From Actinomycetes bacterium (GTDB lineage Bacteria; Actinomycetota; Acidimicrobiia; Acidimicrobiales; JAJYXR01), in contig JAJYXR010000024.1 of the NCBI GenBank assembly GCA_021801795.1, forward strand, positions 21,041-85,040: 64,000 nucleotides of DNA, in the 5' to 3' direction. Under the pieces are notes generated by a model. It made no database searches. It was given only the letters and a program-made list of their open reading frames with translations, and had not been told where the DNA came from. Positions 27,529 to 35,584 of this stretch are shown one piece after another (the first letter of the stretch is position 1; each line of letters starts with the position of its first letter). Position numbers and translations under genes: made by a program.

Positions 27529-28197
27529 ATGGTAGGTGTTGGCCCGGTGGAACCCGAGCGGTACTCGAGGAGAGACTCGGCGGTGAAAGCACTGCGCGGT
27601 GCCGTCTTAGCAGGCTACATGCCCCGGAGCGCCATGTCGGGTCGCGCCGAGGAGCTATTTGGTAATCCAGATCCCCGTGTGCGCTCGGCTGCGCTGGGTG
27701 CGCTGCATCGGCAGGGCTGGCTCACCCCGGAGCGTGCTGCAGGCGCCCTCGGGGATCCCGACCCGCTGGTGCGACGCAGGGTGTGCGAGCTGGCCGGAGC
27801 ATCACCGGGTAGCTACCTGGGCATAGGCGAGCTGGTAGGTGCCCTGGAGGATCCAGACCCGCTGGTGGCCGAGATGGCAGCGTGGGCACTGGGCGAGCAT
27901 GGCGCCGTGGAGGAGGAGACCGGGGAGGAGTCGGTGACGACTGGTCTCTCGGCCATGGCCTCCGGCCATCCCGACCCCCTCTGCCGGGAGGCCGCCGTGG
28001 GGGCCCTGGGGGCCCGAGCAGACCCCACCACGCTGGCGACGGTCATATCGGCACTCGAAGACAGGCCTGCGATCCGGCGTCGGGCGGCAGTCGCCCTGGC
28101 CGCGTTCGACGACCCAGCCGCCGACGAAGCCCTTCGCTCATGCCTGGCCGATCGTGACTGGCAGGTACGCCAGGTCGCCGAGGAGCTTCTCGCCTAA
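27529..28197 (+). CDS. HEAT-repeat protein
   Basis: Nearly the whole protein is made of about 30-residue HEAT/PBS-lyase-type repeats (for example NPDPRVRSAALGALHRQG, DPDPLVRRRVCELAG, DPDPLVAEMAAWALGEHG, RDWQVRQVAEELL). Such solenoids bind proteins; no catalytic site is visible. The start is ambiguous: ATG 27529 is used, with GTG 27484 and internal GTGs possible. It converges on mreB and sits among envelope and cell-shape genes. Confidence 0.72.
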   Translation: MVGVGPVEPERYSRRDSAVKALRGAVLAGYMPRSAMSGRAEELFGNPDPRVRSAALGALHRQGWLTPERAAGALGDPDPLVRRRVCELAGASPGSYLGIGELVGALEDPDPLVAEMAAWALGEHGAVEEETGEESVTTGLSAMASGHPDPLCREAAVGALGARADPTTLATVISALEDRPAIRRRAAVALAAFDDPAADEALRSCLADRDWQVRQVAEELLA

Positions 28198-28249
28198 GAG
28201 GTCGCTAGATCCTTTCCGCCCTTAGAGACGGGACTTCCCGGCCCGGCGC

Positions 28250-29260
28250 TCAGACATCTGCCATAGCGGAGATCCGGCGCATGTCATCGAGCGAGTCCAG
28301 GCAGCGCCCTGCACCGAGCACCACGCACTCCAAGGGCATGTCGACCATGTGGACCGGCACCGAGGTCTCGTCGGAGAGCCGGCGAGCGAGACCCCTCAGG
28401 AGAGCCCCGCCCCCGAGCAGGTGGATCCCTTCCATCATCACGTCCTGGGCCAGCTCAGGAGGTGCCTCTGCCAGGCAGTCGAGGGCGGCCTTCATTACCT
28501 GGCCAACGGGATCCTCCACAGCCTGGCGCACCTCGTCGGCACTGAGCAGGACCGTCTTCGGCATACCGGTCATCACCTCCCGCCCTCTTACCTCTGCACC
28601 TTCATGGGATCCCGGATCTGCCCTGCCCGTGAAGCCGATGGCCATCTTTATCTCCTCGGCAGTGCGCTCGCCGATGGCGACCTGGTGAACGCGCCGCACG
28701 TAGGCCTGGATCGCGCTGTCCATGTCGAAACCCCCGCAGCGTATGGCCTGCAGGGCCACCAGGCCCCCCAGGGAGACCACCGCTGTTTCCGAGGTGCCTC
28801 CTCCGACGTCTACGATCATGTTCCCCATCGGCTCGTTCACCTCGAGCCCCGCGCCGATGGCGGCGGCCAGCGGCTGCTCGATCAAGTAGGCCGCCGATGC
28901 ACCTGCCTGGCGACATGCCTCCTTCACGGCTCGGCGTTCCACAGCCGTTATCGCCGAGGGAACACAGATCAACACCCGGGAGCGGTTCATGCGCGACACG
29001 CCGCATCGGGCCAGCAGGAGCCTGATCATCCGCTCCGTGATGTCGAAGTCGGTGATGGCCCCCTGGCGAAGGGGCCTCAGAGCCACTACGTAGCCTGGGG
29101 TCCTGCCGATCATCTGCCATGCCTCGTGCCCCACGGCCAGAACCTCCTGGGTACGTGAGTTCAGGGCTATCACCGAGGGCTCGTTCAGGACTATGCCGCG
29201 GCCCTTCGCGTATACGAGGGTGTTAGCGGTGCCCAGATCGATGGCGAGGTCTCTAGCCAC
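28250..29260 (-). CDS. mreB: MreB/Mbl-like actin homologue
   Basis: This 336-residue bacterial actin has the phosphate-1 motif AIDLGTANTLVYAKGRGI, phosphate-2 IVDVGGGTSETAVVSLGG and the adenosine motif LLGGGALLRGLARRL. GTG 29260 (VARDLAIDLGTAN) is the natural start; upstream codons have no similarity. MreB directs lateral wall synthesis in rods. mreC, mreD and rodA are not nearby, so it stands alone, as MreB-like genes do in several actinobacteria. Confidence 0.9.
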   Translation of the reverse strand: MARDLAIDLGTANTLVYAKGRGIVLNEPSVIALNSRTQEVLAVGHEAWQMIGRTPGYVVALRPLRQGAITDFDITERMIRLLLARCGVSRMNRSRVLICVPSAITAVERRAVKEACRQAGASAAYLIEQPLAAAIGAGLEVNEPMGNMIVDVGGGTSETAVVSLGGLVALQAIRCGGFDMDSAIQAYVRRVHQVAIGERTAEEIKMAIGFTGRADPGSHEGAEVRGREVMTGMPKTVLLSADEVRQAVEDPVGQVMKAALDCLAEAPPELAQDVMMEGIHLLGGGALLRGLARRLSDETSVPVHMVDMPLECVVLGAGRCLDSLDDMRRISAMADV

Positions 29261-29404
29261 CGACCACCGCCCGAAGCAGTTCCGATGCCCTCTGGCATGC
29301 CGGGAGACAGGTAGATCGCACCTGCCCATGGTAGGACCTGAGTGGCAGGCCTACGGCGCCAGGACAACGGCCCTGCTCCACCTCGCCAAATGCCTCCGGA
29401 ACCT

Positions 29405-29437
29405 GCTTCGACCTAGCTTCGACCTAGCTTCGACCTA
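29405..29437. repeat. 11-bp x3 tandem repeat
   Basis: Three identical copies of cttcgacctag lie between the divergent mreB and protease-like genes. It is non-coding; the period (11 bp) is about one DNA helical turn. Confidence 0.9.
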
Positions 29438-29487
29438 GATGAAGGGCGACCTCCCGTGAAGGGTCCGTGCCGGTATCCTCGTCTGTG

Positions 29488-30843
29488 ATGGAAGACGGTG
29501 GCCCCTTGGAGTTCGGGAGCCCCTCCGATGAACCCGATGGAGCGGACGGGCCGGAAGGGCCTGATGGCCTGGACGGTCCCACGACGCCCCAACGCGGCTG
29601 GATAGCGCCTGACGACCGCCTGTGGCGACACCCGTCGGAGATGTCTGGATCTAGAAGCCGGTCCATGGGCTACTCGGGCGCGGGGAGCTTCGGAAAGGGC
29701 TCATGGGGGTCTGCCAGGAACGCCACCGCCGGGACCCCTCGTCACCGGCCCCTCCTGGTGGCAGGTGTGGCTGCCCTGGCGATGACGGCCACCGTTGCTG
29801 CAGGCTTCGTGCTCGCAGAGGCGCCTGCCCCGAGCAGCCAGTCCACCTTCGTCGCCACGAACACCAGTGTCTCCACGCCCATCGCTGCGGCGACCGACGT
29901 CTCGCATGCCGATGAGAGCCACCTGCCGCCTGAGATTCCAGCGGTTCCAGCCGGTGCCGAGGTGATGCGGCTGGCCTCGGATGTGCGCCCGTCCCTGGTG
30001 GAGCTGGTGCTCCATCATGGGAAGGATCCGCTCCTGGCCACCGCCATATCCCTGCCAGGAGGGAACCTCGTGGTCACGGCCTCGACGGTCCTCCAGGGGG
30101 TGAGCTCGGTGAGCGCTCTCACCTCCACCGGCCGCAAGACCAGGGCAAGCATCGTCGCCACCGATCCCCATTCCGGGGTGGGCGTGGTGGCCCTCACGGC
30201 CAGCGCCCCTGCAGCACGTATAGCAGGTAACGACCTCGCTCCCGGCCAGCTGGCCGTAGCGGTGTGCCTCCGTGCCGAGCCTCACAGCGCCCGGGAAACG
30301 GGCCGTGCACCCACACCTGTGGTGTCGGTAGGGGTGGTCCGCTCTGTGGGAGTTTCCCCTTCCTCTAACGGCGGCCCCCCGCTCATAGACGCCATCGAGT
30401 CTGACGCCCCACTACCGGGATGCGCCTACGGCGGCGTTCTCCTGGACCGTTCGGGTGCCGTCGCGGGCGTGCTGGCCTGGCAGGACGTGAGGGGTGACGA
30501 CACCGTCGACGTCTTCACCCCCGCGACGCTCGCAGTCGGTGCCGCAGAGGAGCTCGCTAGCTTCCATCGGGTGGTGCATGGCTGGCTCGGCGTGGTGGGC
30601 GAGGACGTACCGGGCGCTCCGGGGGCGCTGGTGGTCAAGGTTCTCCCCGGCAGTGCCGGTGCGGCAGCAGGGCTGGAGCCCGGTGACGTGGTCGAGACCA
30701 TCGACTCCCACCGGGTCATCTCCATCTCCGATCTCCAGGCTCGTCTCTACGTGCTGAGACCAGGCACCCAGGTGACCCTCGGGGTGGAACGGTCCGGTGT
30801 GCTCCGCACGGTGACCCTCGCTCTCGGCAGCCAGCCCGGCTGA
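29488..30843 (+). CDS. Trypsin-like/PDZ protein lacking the catalytic triad
   Basis: This protein has an acidic N-terminal region with the segment GWIAPDDRLWRHPSE, one membrane helix (PLLVAGVAALAMTATVAAGFVL), an HtrA-like chymotrypsin-fold domain and a C-terminal PDZ domain (GWLGVVGEDV...GLEPGDVVETID). The triad is lost: the His motif reads VTASTVLQG, the Asp motif DPHSGVGVVAL and the Ser motif PGCAYGGVL. Compare TNNHVV, TDDLALV and GNSGGPL in the intact HtrA of this window. It is probably a non-proteolytic sensor or scaffold. ATG 29488 has TATCCT 8 nt upstream; GTG 29467 is an alternative. Confidence 0.82.
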   Translation: MEDGGPLEFGSPSDEPDGADGPEGPDGLDGPTTPQRGWIAPDDRLWRHPSEMSGSRSRSMGYSGAGSFGKGSWGSARNATAGTPRHRPLLVAGVAALAMTATVAAGFVLAEAPAPSSQSTFVATNTSVSTPIAAATDVSHADESHLPPEIPAVPAGAEVMRLASDVRPSLVELVLHHGKDPLLATAISLPGGNLVVTASTVLQGVSSVSALTSTGRKTRASIVATDPHSGVGVVALTASAPAARIAGNDLAPGQLAVAVCLRAEPHSARETGRAPTPVVSVGVVRSVGVSPSSNGGPPLIDAIESDAPLPGCAYGGVLLDRSGAVAGVLAWQDVRGDDTVDVFTPATLAVGAAEELASFHRVVHGWLGVVGEDVPGAPGALVVKVLPGSAGAAAGLEPGDVVETIDSHRVISISDLQARLYVLRPGTQVTLGVERSGVLRTVTLALGSQPG

Positions 30844-30959
30844 GCGAGCGCGCCCCCAGGACTGAGCTGCTCGGCTCGCTGCGGCCATGCCCGAAGCCGC
30901 CGCTGGGCCGCGGCGAGCGTGGAGCGTGGAGTATTCGGCCTCCCGCCCGCCTACGATGC

Positions 30960-32279
30960 ATGATTGTGGACTTCTCCGGATTCGATTTTCCTGGCTCGGG
31001 CCTACCCGGGTCACCTGGTGGCGGGAACTTCCTGGAACAGATTCTCGGCGACCTGCTCCAGCTGATCGGCAGGGCGTCACCCAGCGGGAGCGGACATCTG
31101 GAGCTCGCACGGTCTCTGGCTCAGGGGGTGGCGACCTCGGGCGAGCCGGAGGGAAACGTGGATCCCGGCGAACGGATCGAGCTGGAGGAGCTGACACGCA
31201 TAGCCGAGCTGCACGTGGGTGAGGTAACCGGGATGGCTGCCACACCCACCGGGGCCGCGCTGGAGATAAAGACGCTTACCCCCGGAGCATGGGCTGCACA
31301 GACGGTCGCGGACTGGTCCTACCTGCTCGAGGCACTTTCGGAGACCCTGCCGCCGGGATCCAGCGAGATCTCCGCCGGAGACGGCACTGCAGCGGGCCCA
31401 GGCAGCTCGGACGAAACGGATCCTGCTGGCTCGAGCGTGATGCACCTGCCGCTAGAGGACGAGCCTCTGGAGAGCGCGGACATGCTGAAGCGCTGGATGG
31501 CGACGATCGGGCCGATGTTCGCCGCTCTCCAGCTCGGTTCAGCCGTGGGTCATCTCGCCCGTAACACGATCGGGCAGTACGAGGTGACGGTCCCCCGAGA
31601 CGACAGCGGGAGAGTGCTGGTGGTGCCTGGGGCCATACGAGACTTCGCCGACGCCTGGAGCCTCCCGGTGGCCGACGTGCGAATGTGGGTCTGCATACGC
31701 GACATGACGATCCACACCGTGCTGTCGCGCCCTCACGTGCAGGCAAGGTTCAAGCGCCTCCTGCAGGCCCTCGCCGGTAGCGTGGCCGAGGGAGCACTCG
31801 GAGCTATAGAGCGCCTGGGGGACCTGGACATGTCAGATCCCCAGTCCTTCCAGCAGCTCCTCGAGGATCCGGAAGCTCTCATGGACATAAAGCCCTCCCC
31901 TGCGCGAAGACGCGCTGCTGAGGAGCTCGGGGCTCTCCAGGCGGTACTGCTCGGATATACCGACCATGTGCTGGATCTGGTGGGTGTCCGGCTACTCGGG
32001 GGGAGGAGCACCATCGGCGAGGCATGGAGGAGGCGTCAGATGGAAGGTGACTCGTCCTCTCGTGCCCTGGAGCTGCTGCTCGGTATCGACAGCAGCCCCG
32101 CTCAGGCCGACCGCGGAAGGGCTTTCGTGGACGGCGTGCTGGAGCGCTCCGGCGACGGTGGTCTCGCGCGCCTATGGGCTGGGGCGAAGCTGCTGCCTAC
32201 CCCGGCAGAGGTGGAGGCACCCGGCTTATGGCTGGAGCGCATCGAGATAGACGACGGCGAAGAGGACGCCCTCAGCTGA
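30960..32279 (+). CDS. DUF2342 (zincin-like) protein with degenerate metal motif
   Basis: This 439-residue protein matches DUF2342, a family annotated as zinc-dependent metalloprotease or F420-associated hydrolase and found beside UPF0182 and PDZ-protease genes in mycobacteria (Rv3195). The family HExxH site should be in the helix after VADVRMW; here it reads VCIRDMTIHTVL, so the first His and Glu are replaced by Arg and Asp. Catalysis is therefore unlikely. Start is ATG 30960 or GTG 30966. It overlaps the convergent downstream gene by 8 bp. Confidence 0.75.
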   Translation: MIVDFSGFDFPGSGLPGSPGGGNFLEQILGDLLQLIGRASPSGSGHLELARSLAQGVATSGEPEGNVDPGERIELEELTRIAELHVGEVTGMAATPTGAALEIKTLTPGAWAAQTVADWSYLLEALSETLPPGSSEISAGDGTAAGPGSSDETDPAGSSVMHLPLEDEPLESADMLKRWMATIGPMFAALQLGSAVGHLARNTIGQYEVTVPRDDSGRVLVVPGAIRDFADAWSLPVADVRMWVCIRDMTIHTVLSRPHVQARFKRLLQALAGSVAEGALGAIERLGDLDMSDPQSFQQLLEDPEALMDIKPSPARRRAAEELGALQAVLLGYTDHVLDLVGVRLLGGRSTIGEAWRRRQMEGDSSSRALELLLGIDSSPAQADRGRAFVDGVLERSGDGGLARLWAGAKLLPTPAEVEAPGLWLERIEIDDGEEDALS

Positions 32280-32595
32280 TCGCCTGGCCGATTTCCCCGG
32301 CTTCGTCCACGGCCTGCTCCACGCTCCCGAGATCCCACTCCACGTCGATCCGTTCACGCTCTGCGTCACGCATCACCCGGTCCCTGTTGCGGCGGAACTG
32401 GGGGTCATGGGGTGGAAGGAGGGTGAGGCGGGCAATGACGCGATCCCGGAAGGCGTCCATGAGGCCCTTGTCACCCGAGATGCTCTGCACGTCCCAGTGG
32501 GGAGCGAACGGACCCAGGTAGATGATGCGTGCCTGACCCAGGATGGGCTCGTCAGGCGATGGCTCAGGGTCTGCATCGGGAACTATGTATGTCAT
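32272..32595 (-). CDS. Hypothetical protein, 107 residues
   Basis: This is a small acidic soluble protein beginning MTYIVPDADPEPSPDEP, with a central segment ARIIYLGPFAPHWDVQS and a charged helical C-terminal half. I do not recognise the family. AGAGGAAG lies 6-8 nt before ATG 32595, and the codon pattern is consistent with coding, so it is probably real. It ends tail-to-tail with the DUF2342 gene (8-bp overlap). Confidence 0.6.
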   Translation of the reverse strand: MTYIVPDADPEPSPDEPILGQARIIYLGPFAPHWDVQSISGDKGLMDAFRDRVIARLTLLPPHDPQFRRNRDRVMRDAERERIDVEWDLGSVEQAVDEAGEIGQAIS

Positions 32596-33019
32596 CGTGA
32601 CTTCCTCTCGGGTTCTGGTCCACTGGGAGACCGGCTGTATCGGACAGGTGGGTCTCACCGTGCTCTCCCGACTCTGAGCCTAGAGACTACCTCGACTCCG
32701 GGGGATGTCGGCCATGGCCACGGCCGGTTCCAGTCATCGCTGCACGTTGGCCCTACGACGAGGATCTAGAGCCTCTACAAGTGCAGCCGCTCCCCAGCGC
32801 CGTCACCGCGCATCACGCGCCCGCGAACCTACCGGCCGCGGTCGGCTGCGGAGCTGGGCGAGTGTGACCGGACGCGCCCCGTGGGCCCCTGGCTTCACCC
32901 ATGAGGTCAACGGGCGCGTCTGGCCGCCAGAATGGAACGGGCGTCAGCAGGTTGGTCCACGTCCCATACAGCGTTTCTCAGGACGAGAGATGGCCCCGGG
33001 GCCCCAGCCCCGCGAGCAT
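32596..33019. other. Gene-poor left edge of accessory island
   Basis: This stretch has only frames without recognisable similarity. Composition remains GC-rich and I see no strong repeat or hairpin. It separates the conserved chromosome from the brnTA module. Confidence 0.4.
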
Positions 33020-33265
33020 TCAGGCGGCATGCCCGCCCCGATCCTCGAGCCGCTCCGCGATCCAGACCTTGATAACCGACTGGCGGGTAACGCCGAGGCG
33101 CTTGGCCTCTCGATCGAGCTGCTCGATCATCCACGAGGGGAAGTCCACGTTCACCCGCCGTGGCTCCAGGCCCGGTCGCCGCGCCCTGGTGAGCTCGAGG
33201 GCCGACGTCACATCGCCACCCGCGTCGAAAGCCGCATCAAACGCCTCAGTGCTCATCGTGTCCAT
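33020..33265 (-). CDS. brnA: BrnA-like CopG/RHH antitoxin
   Basis: The C-terminal half (RRVNVDFPSWMIEQLDREAKRLGVTRQSVIKVWIAERL) is a ribbon-helix-helix DNA-binding domain as in BrnA. BrnA binds BrnT and represses the operon. ATG 33265 follows GAGG by 4 nt and lies inside the brnT 3' end (20-bp overlap), the usual toxin-first BrnTA order. Confidence 0.85.
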   Translation of the reverse strand: MDTMSTEAFDAAFDAGGDVTSALELTRARRPGLEPRRVNVDFPSWMIEQLDREAKRLGVTRQSVIKVWIAERLEDRGGHAA

Positions 33266-33515
33266 AGAGCCTCACCTCTTCCCCGCGTGCACGGCGGACC
33301 GAGATGATCCCCACGCGCACCCCCCGGTAAGTGACCACCGCCGACCAGCAAAGCGCGCCGATGCGTCCGACGACGAGCCAGCGGGCCTCGCCAGCGGTAC
33401 GCGCCGGTACCTCGACGCGATCGGGATCATCCCAAAGCGCCTGTGCCTGGTCGAAATCGATCCCGTGTTTGGCACAGTTGGCTCTGCTCTTCTCGGGGTC
33501 GAACTCGAACTCCAC
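33246..33515 (-). CDS. brnT: BrnT-family ribonuclease toxin
   Basis: This 89-residue protein begins with the BrnT signature MEFEFDPEKSRANCAKHGIDFDQAQALWDD and contains the conserved VVGRIGALCWSAVVTYRG and IISVRRA strands. BrnT is a RelE-fold RNase that blocks translation and is neutralised by BrnA. The GTG start lies 9 bp downstream of a perfect inverted repeat. Confidence 0.88.
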   Translation of the reverse strand: MEFEFDPEKSRANCAKHGIDFDQAQALWDDPDRVEVPARTAGEARWLVVGRIGALCWSAVVTYRGVRVGIISVRRARGEEVRLYGHDEH

Positions 33516-33523
33516 ACCAGCAT

Positions 33524-33540
33524 GGTATAGAAACTATACC
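33524..33540. promoter_or_regulatory. Palindromic operator and -10 box of brnTA
   Basis: Perfect 7-bp arms ggtatag/ctatacc are separated by 3 bp just upstream of brnT. Read on the minus strand it contains TATAGT, a good -10 hexamer, so BrnA binding here would occlude RNA polymerase. Autoregulation is known for BrnTA; this site is inferred. Confidence 0.65.
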
Positions 33541-33682
33541 TCAAAGCCCCAGCATGCTCGAAGAGAGTTGAGTCCACCAGAGTGGTGTACGAGGGGTAAC
33601 CCGACCTGAGGATCCCCCCGACGCGACAGACCGAAACCGTTACTCCCCAGATTGGCCATCATCGATGCGTTGCTCTACCGCT

Positions 33683-33832
33683 TTATGGCGGGAGTGCACC
33701 CGCCTTCAGGCAGAGGTAGTTCACTACCGCCAGGCGGTGGCAGAGCACCTGGAGGCGGCGCTGCTTCTCGAATCGCTCGGCCCCGGTGACATATCCACGG
33801 AGCCGCCGTCGTGAGCACTCGGAGGTGGCCAT
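33683..33832 (-). CDS. Small ORF, possible gene remnant
   Basis: This 49-codon ORF starts MATSECSRRRL and ends LCLKAGALPP. It is basic and has AGGG upstream of the ATG. It looks like the C-terminal end of a larger protein, possibly a mobile-element protein, but I cannot identify it. It follows the DUF4143 ATPase beyond two hairpins. Confidence 0.25.
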   Translation of the reverse strand: MATSECSRRRLRGYVTGAERFEKQRRLQVLCHRLAVVNYLCLKAGALPP

Positions 33833-33834
33833 CC

Positions 33835-33868
33835 CGGCCCTGAAGGGCCGAGTTTGCGCTCACGCAAA
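33835..33868 (-). terminator. Paired hairpins after DUF4143 ATPase
   Basis: Two perfect 6-bp stems with 4-nt loops lie side by side: tttgcg/cgcaaa (33853-33868) and cggccc/gggccg (33835-33850). They begin 7 bp after the ATPase stop. There is no T-tract, so termination is probable but not certain. Confidence 0.5.
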
Positions 33869-33874
33869 GCCGGA

Positions 33875-35146
33875 TCAAACTCCCAGCAGCACTGCGGGGA
33901 TGACGGCGATCCCGTCGGGACGACGGTACGCGTGGGCGCCGGCGGTGATGACAGCAGCGTCGAGAAGGTCCTCGCCCAATTGCTCACGAAGCCAGAGGAG
34001 GTGACGTACGTCGGCCGGTTCCTCTACGCCGCCGAGCTTCACCTCGAGCGCTACGACCCGTTGGTCGCGGCGCTCGATGATGAGGTCAACCTCGTGGTCC
34101 CCATCTCGGGTCCGGAGATGGTGCACGGTAGCCTCGTTCACCTGGGCATAGACCCGGGCACTCAAGGTCACGAGCGACTCGAACAGCGCCCCCAGGAGGG
34201 TTCCGTCGCGGGGGATGTCGGGTCCAGCGCTCTGCCCCCGCAACAAGGCACCGGCATCCACGCCGACGAGGTGGGCGGCCAGAGCAGGGTCGGCAAGGTG
34301 GTGCTTTGGAGCTTGCGTGAGCCTACGTAGGTGGTTCCGGTTCGGCACCCACCCTGGGACCGGGTCAAGTAGCCATAGCTGGGAGAGGACGTCTCGATAA
34401 GCGGTCGTTGTGTTCTTCGCTGGCTTAGCGGTCTCCCCGGCCGTAGCTGCATCGAGGAGCGCGTTGTAACTGGTTGTCGTCGCTGTGGCCGCGGCGTACG
34501 CGGACAACCAGGCGTGCAACGTAGCGGGACGGCGCACCCGCAGGCCTTGCTCGGGGAAGTCGCGTTCGACGACGCGGGCGAGGTAACTCTCGATCTGGGC
34601 TCGCCGTGCTCGGGCCGTCAGCGGCCGGATGCCGGGGAACCCCGACGCGAGGATCTCCTCGACGTAGTCGCGCACCGCCATGTCGCTGTTCCCACTGATA
34701 GCCGGTCGCTCGCCGGCGAGCATGGCACCCAGTCCGACAGTTGGCTCGGCCAGACCGCGCTCGGCCAGGCTGAGGGGGCGCATCCGGAGTCGAACGATGC
34801 GTCCGGCACCCGAGTGCGCGGGCGCCTCGGTGGGCTCGGCGCTGCCGGTAAGGAGGAACCGGCCTGGAGGAGCCCCGGCGTCGACTCGCCGGCGGACGAC
34901 GTCCCATATGGGCGGGTGACGCTGCCACTCGTCGATCAGGATCGTGCCGTCGGCGGCGTCGACCATCGAGGGATCGGCCACCAGGACCTCGCGTTGCCCC
35001 GGGTCGTCCAGCTCGAAGATCGTGTCAGCTCGCCGGGCCGCCGTCGCCGTCTTGCCGACGCCCCGGGCGCCCTCGAGAGCCAGGGCCGGCAGATCTCCCA
35101 TCAGGGTGTCCAGTTCCTCGTCAGCGATGCGGCGTTGGTACTCCAC
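33875..35146 (-). CDS. AAA ATPase with DUF4143 domain
   Basis: This protein of about 420 residues has a P-loop (GARGVGKT), a Walker B-like ILIDEWQ, sensor LLTGSAEP, and a C-terminal DUF4143 domain ending in a PD-(D/E)XK-like core (DHEVDLIIERRDQRVVALEVK). Such ATPases are common in accessory regions, often linked to toxin-antitoxin loci; their activity is poorly defined. GTG 35146 is preferred over GTG 35155 because TATAGT lies exactly 7 nt upstream and overlaps the first of four operator-like iterons. Confidence 0.82.
   Translation of the reverse strand: MEYQRRIADEELDTLMGDLPALALEGARGVGKTATAARRADTIFELDDPGQREVLVADPSMVDAADGTILIDEWQRHPPIWDVVRRRVDAGAPPGRFLLTGSAEPTEAPAHSGAGRIVRLRMRPLSLAERGLAEPTVGLGAMLAGERPAISGNSDMAVRDYVEEILASGFPGIRPLTARARRAQIESYLARVVERDFPEQGLRVRRPATLHAWLSAYAAATATTTSYNALLDAATAGETAKPAKNTTTAYRDVLSQLWLLDPVPGWVPNRNHLRRLTQAPKHHLADPALAAHLVGVDAGALLRGQSAGPDIPRDGTLLGALFESLVTLSARVYAQVNEATVHHLRTRDGDHEVDLIIERRDQRVVALEVKLGGVEEPADVRHLLWLREQLGEDLLDAAVITAGAHAYRRPDGIAVIPAVLLGV
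34314..34352. repeat. 39-bp direct repeat, copy 1
   Basis: This stretch inside the DUF4143 gene, encoding WVPNRNHLRRLTQA, is nearly identical to 35793-35831. The pair spans 1.48 kb of the island. Confidence 0.85.
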
Positions 35147-35157
35147 GCCTCGCACTA

Positions 35158-35239
35158 TACCATTTGCCGGATCTCTACACTACCGTGTGCCGCCAGTCTG
35201 AGCTACCATTTGCCACCCAACTACACTCCCGTTTGCCGG
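35158..35239. promoter_or_regulatory. Four 23-bp-spaced iterons upstream of DUF4143 ATPase
   Basis: A 13-bp element (consensus taccRttTGCCgg) starts at 35158, 35181, 35204 and 35227, always in the same orientation and exactly 23 bp apart. The first abuts the TATAGT -10 box of the ATPase gene. The spacer also shows partial conservation (ctacact before copies 2 and 4). It looks like an array of operator sites bound cooperatively on one face of the helix. Confidence 0.8.
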
Positions 35240-35395
35240 ACCCGGCGAGGCCATCACGAGCGCCCGATGAGCACGTTGCCTTGGCTGTCCACCGCCGCGC
35301 AAAAGCTCGCCGATGAACACGGCACGGAGGCGAGGCCGCCGCCACGCCTCTGCGGATGCTTAGGGCCCGGAAGGGAATAAGTTGGCTGTTATTAA

Positions 35396-35542
35396 CTACA
35401 CTGCTGTCGTTCGATCGGGTAGAACCGTGTAGTTCCACTCACCGTGGAAGGCGTGCGGTCGTAGCGGAACCGCCTGTAGCTCTTTATCGGTGATCTCGAT
35501 GCCGGTGTCCTTGGCGAGCTTGGCCAGCTCCACCTTCGACAT
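35396..35542 (-). pseudogene. ISAzo13-type transposase C-terminal remnant
   Basis: This 48-codon ORF (MSKVELAKLA...) contains AFHGEWNYTVLP, which matches the end of ISAzo13-family DDE transposases (HGEWNYTI-P). The preceding GIEITDKELQAVPLRPH also fits. The rest of the transposase is missing and no terminal inverted repeats are seen, so this is a decayed insertion sequence. Identification is from memory of the family ending. Confidence 0.6.
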
Positions 35543-35584
35543 CTCTACCGAGCAATTACAGGAGCAAGAGGGCTCGACGCCGGT

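Noticed and set aside
32705..33307. Plus-strand frame before and across brnA
   Set aside because: No similarity; it overlaps brnA antisense and is Arg/Ser/Pro-rich as expected for GC-driven noise.
35158..35239. CRISPR array
   Set aside because: The 13-bp units with 10-bp spacers are too short, the spacers are partly conserved, and no cas genes are present.
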